Position numbers and translations under genes: made by a program
The notes under the pieces: model-generated
Database searches by the model: none
What the model saw: the letters and a program-made list of their open reading frames with translations, nothing else
What the model was told of the DNA's origin: nothing
Assembly: GCA_025465135.1 (NCBI GenBank)
Contig: JAODNA010000224.1
Location: forward strand, 1 to 37,665
Reading direction: 5' to 3'
Source: Frankiales bacterium
GTDB taxonomy: Bacteria > Actinomycetota > Actinomycetes > Mycobacteriales > SCTD01
DNA: 37,665 bases
Part shown: piece after piece, positions 36,481-37,665 of the stretch
How the letters are laid out: the number at the start of each line of letters is the position of its first letter
Position numbering within the stretch: position 1 is the first letter of the stretch

Positions 36481-37665
36481 TGGCACTCGCCCGGTCCTAC
36501 GCCGTGGCGCTCGTCGGGCTGGACGGCCACGTCGTGGAGGTCGAGGCCGACCTCGCGATGGGCCTGCCCGGGCTGACGGTCATCGGCCTGCCCGACACCG
36601 CGCTCGGCGAGGCCCGGGACCGCGTGCGGGCGGCCGTCGTCAACAGCGGGTACTCCTGGCCGCAGCGCCGGATCACCCTCGCCCTGTCGCCCGCCTGGCT
36701 GCCGAAGCGGGGGAGCGGGTTCGACCTGAGCCTGGCCGCGGCGGTCCTCGCGGCCAGCGGGGTCGTGCCCGCCGACGCGCTGCTCGGACGGGTCCTGCTC
36801 GGCGAGCTCGGCCTGGACGGACGCGTGCGCGCCGTCCGCGGCGTCCTGCCCGCGGTGCTCACCGCCCGGGCGGCCGGGGTGGAGCGGGTGGTCGTGCCGC
36901 TGCCCAACCTCGCGGAGGCCCGGCTGCCACCGGGCATCACCGCCCGCGGCGTGGGCTGCCTGCGCGACCTCGTCGCGCTGCTGCGTGGCGAGGACCACGA
37001 CGAGACGGTGCCGCCGTCACAGCCGCCGGAGGTGGTCGCGCCGCCGGACCTCGCCGACGTCGTCGGCCAGGTCGCCGGCCGCACCGCGGTCGAGGTCGCT
37101 GCGGCCGGCGGGCACCACGCGCTGCTGCTCGGACCGCCGGGCAGCGGCAAGACGATGCTGGCCGAGCGCCTCCCGGGTCTGCTCCCGCCCCTGTCGCTCG
37201 AGGAGGCACTGGAGGTCACGGCCGTCCACTCCGTCGCCGGCGCGCTGCCGGAGGGGCAGCCGCTGGTGCGCACGCCGCCGTTCCAGGACCCCCACCACAC
37301 GGCCTCGGTGGCCTCGATCGTCGGCGGCGGCAGCGGGGTGGCCCGGCCAGGCGCAGCGTCGTTGGCGCATCGAGGCGTCTTGTTCCTGGACGAGGCCCCC
37401 GAGTTCGCGACGCGGGTCCTCGACGCGCTGCGCCAGCCGCTCGAGAGCGGCCGGCTGTCGCTCACCCGGGTCGGCGGGACGGCCGTCTACCCCGCTGCCT
37501 TCACCCTCCTGTTGGCGGCGAACCCGTGTCCGTGCGCGAAGCCCGACGACGGCTGCAGCTGCGCGCCGGACACCCGCCGCCGCTACCTGGCCCGGCTCAG
37601 CGGACCGCTGCTGGACCGCGTCGACATGCACGTGCACGTGCCGCAGGTGACCGGCGCGGAGCTGC
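36480..37665 (+). CDS. comM: ComM/YifB AAA+ ATPase, N-terminal part (cut by window edge)
   Basis: ATG at 36480 (TGATG overlap with yraN stop). About 395 residues are seen. N-terminal domain: ALARSYAVALVGLDGHVVEV, GLPGLTVIGLPDTALGEARD. ATPase domain: GPPGSGKT Walker A (218-225) and GVLFLDEAPEF Walker B (299-309), with a Cys-rich segment NPCPCAKPDDGCSC. ComM is a Mg-chelatase-like helicase that aids branch migration of incoming DNA in transformation. It is chromosomal, intact to the edge, and downstream of the interrupted yraN, so its transcription may now depend on prophage or internal promoters. Confidence 0.95.
   Translation, partial: MALARSYAVALVGLDGHVVEVEADLAMGLPGLTVIGLPDTALGEARDRVRAAVVNSGYSWPQRRITLALSPAWLPKRGSGFDLSLAAAVLAASGVVPADALLGRVLLGELGLDGRVRAVRGVLPAVLTARAAGVERVVVPLPNLAEARLPPGITARGVGCLRDLVALLRGEDHDETVPPSQPPEVVAPPDLADVVGQVAGRTAVEVAAAGGHHALLLGPPGSGKTMLAERLPGLLPPLSLEEALEVTAVHSVAGALPEGQPLVRTPPFQDPHHTASVASIVGGGSGVARPGAASLAHRGVLFLDEAPEFATRVLDALRQPLESGRLSLTRVGGTAVYPAAFTLLLAANPCPCAKPDDGCSCAPDTRRRYLARLSGPLLDRVDMHVHVPQVTGAEL

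Noticed and set aside
1-37665. tRNA genes
   Set aside because: No cloverleaf or TTCGA-type T-loop with matching acceptor arms was found on inspection of the non-coding gaps; a dedicated scan (tRNAscan) was not possible.

Overview
The window is most of an integrated temperate phage (about 36.3 kb visible, continuing past the left edge) plus its right-hand junction with the chromosome of a very high-GC actinomycete. Host evidence: extreme third-position GC, frequent GTG starts, actinobacterial families (DUF3263, DUF6221), and a chromosomal yraN-comM pair at the right end. The genus cannot be fixed by eye; a Geodermatophilaceae-like host is only a guess.

Layout. (1) Right end, + strand: comM (YifB/ComM AAA+ protein, cut by the window edge) preceded by the 3' part of yraN. 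The upstream part of yraN is replaced by prophage DNA, so the junction (attR) lies at about 36.22-36.29 kb, just after the stop of a large serine integrase. (2) 33.1-36.2 kb, + strand lysogeny module: XRE-like repressor, ImmA/IrrE metallopeptidase, SHOCT protein, DUF3263 protein, serine integrase. (3) 32.9-33.13 kb: divergent switch region with 28-bp direct repeats, a third half copy and a 12-bp-stem inverted repeat. (4) 32.9 down to about 14 kb, - strand: one long early operon, nearly every gene overlapping the next by 4-8 bases. It encodes a Cro/excisionase-like HTH protein, small unknowns, two HNH proteins, a recombination set (YqaJ exonuclease, RecT, DEDDh exonuclease, RuvC-like resolvase), HTH and MerR-like regulators, a J-domain protein, DUF550 nucleotide hydrolase, DUF5131, ParB-like and ASCH proteins, a DnaD-like replication initiator with a probable helicase-loader partner, an MmcB-like nuclease, DUF6221 and DUF1643. 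(5) 11-14 kb: a disordered junction between early and late modules. It holds a truncated second terminase ATPase, a non-coding stretch, a frameshifted gene and, on the opposite strand, a degraded piece of the bacterial regulator gene nrdR followed by a tiny membrane-protein gene. (6) 0-11 kb, - strand late head module: TerS-like protein, TerL, small unknown and membrane proteins, portal-MuF fusion, gp10-like connector, capsid protease, and the N-terminal part of the major capsid protein at the left edge. Tail and lysis genes and attL must lie to the left of the window.

How it works together: the repressor and antirepression protease face the early operon across the operator region. The early operon supplies replication, single-strand-annealing recombination and resolution functions. 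The late module packages and builds the head. The integrase recombines into yraN, leaving comM intact but separated from its normal upstream gene, whose stop codon overlaps its start. The most unusual items are the nrdR remnant, the spare terminase ATPase fragment, the yraN/comM attachment site and the repeated TGACCTGCGG element.
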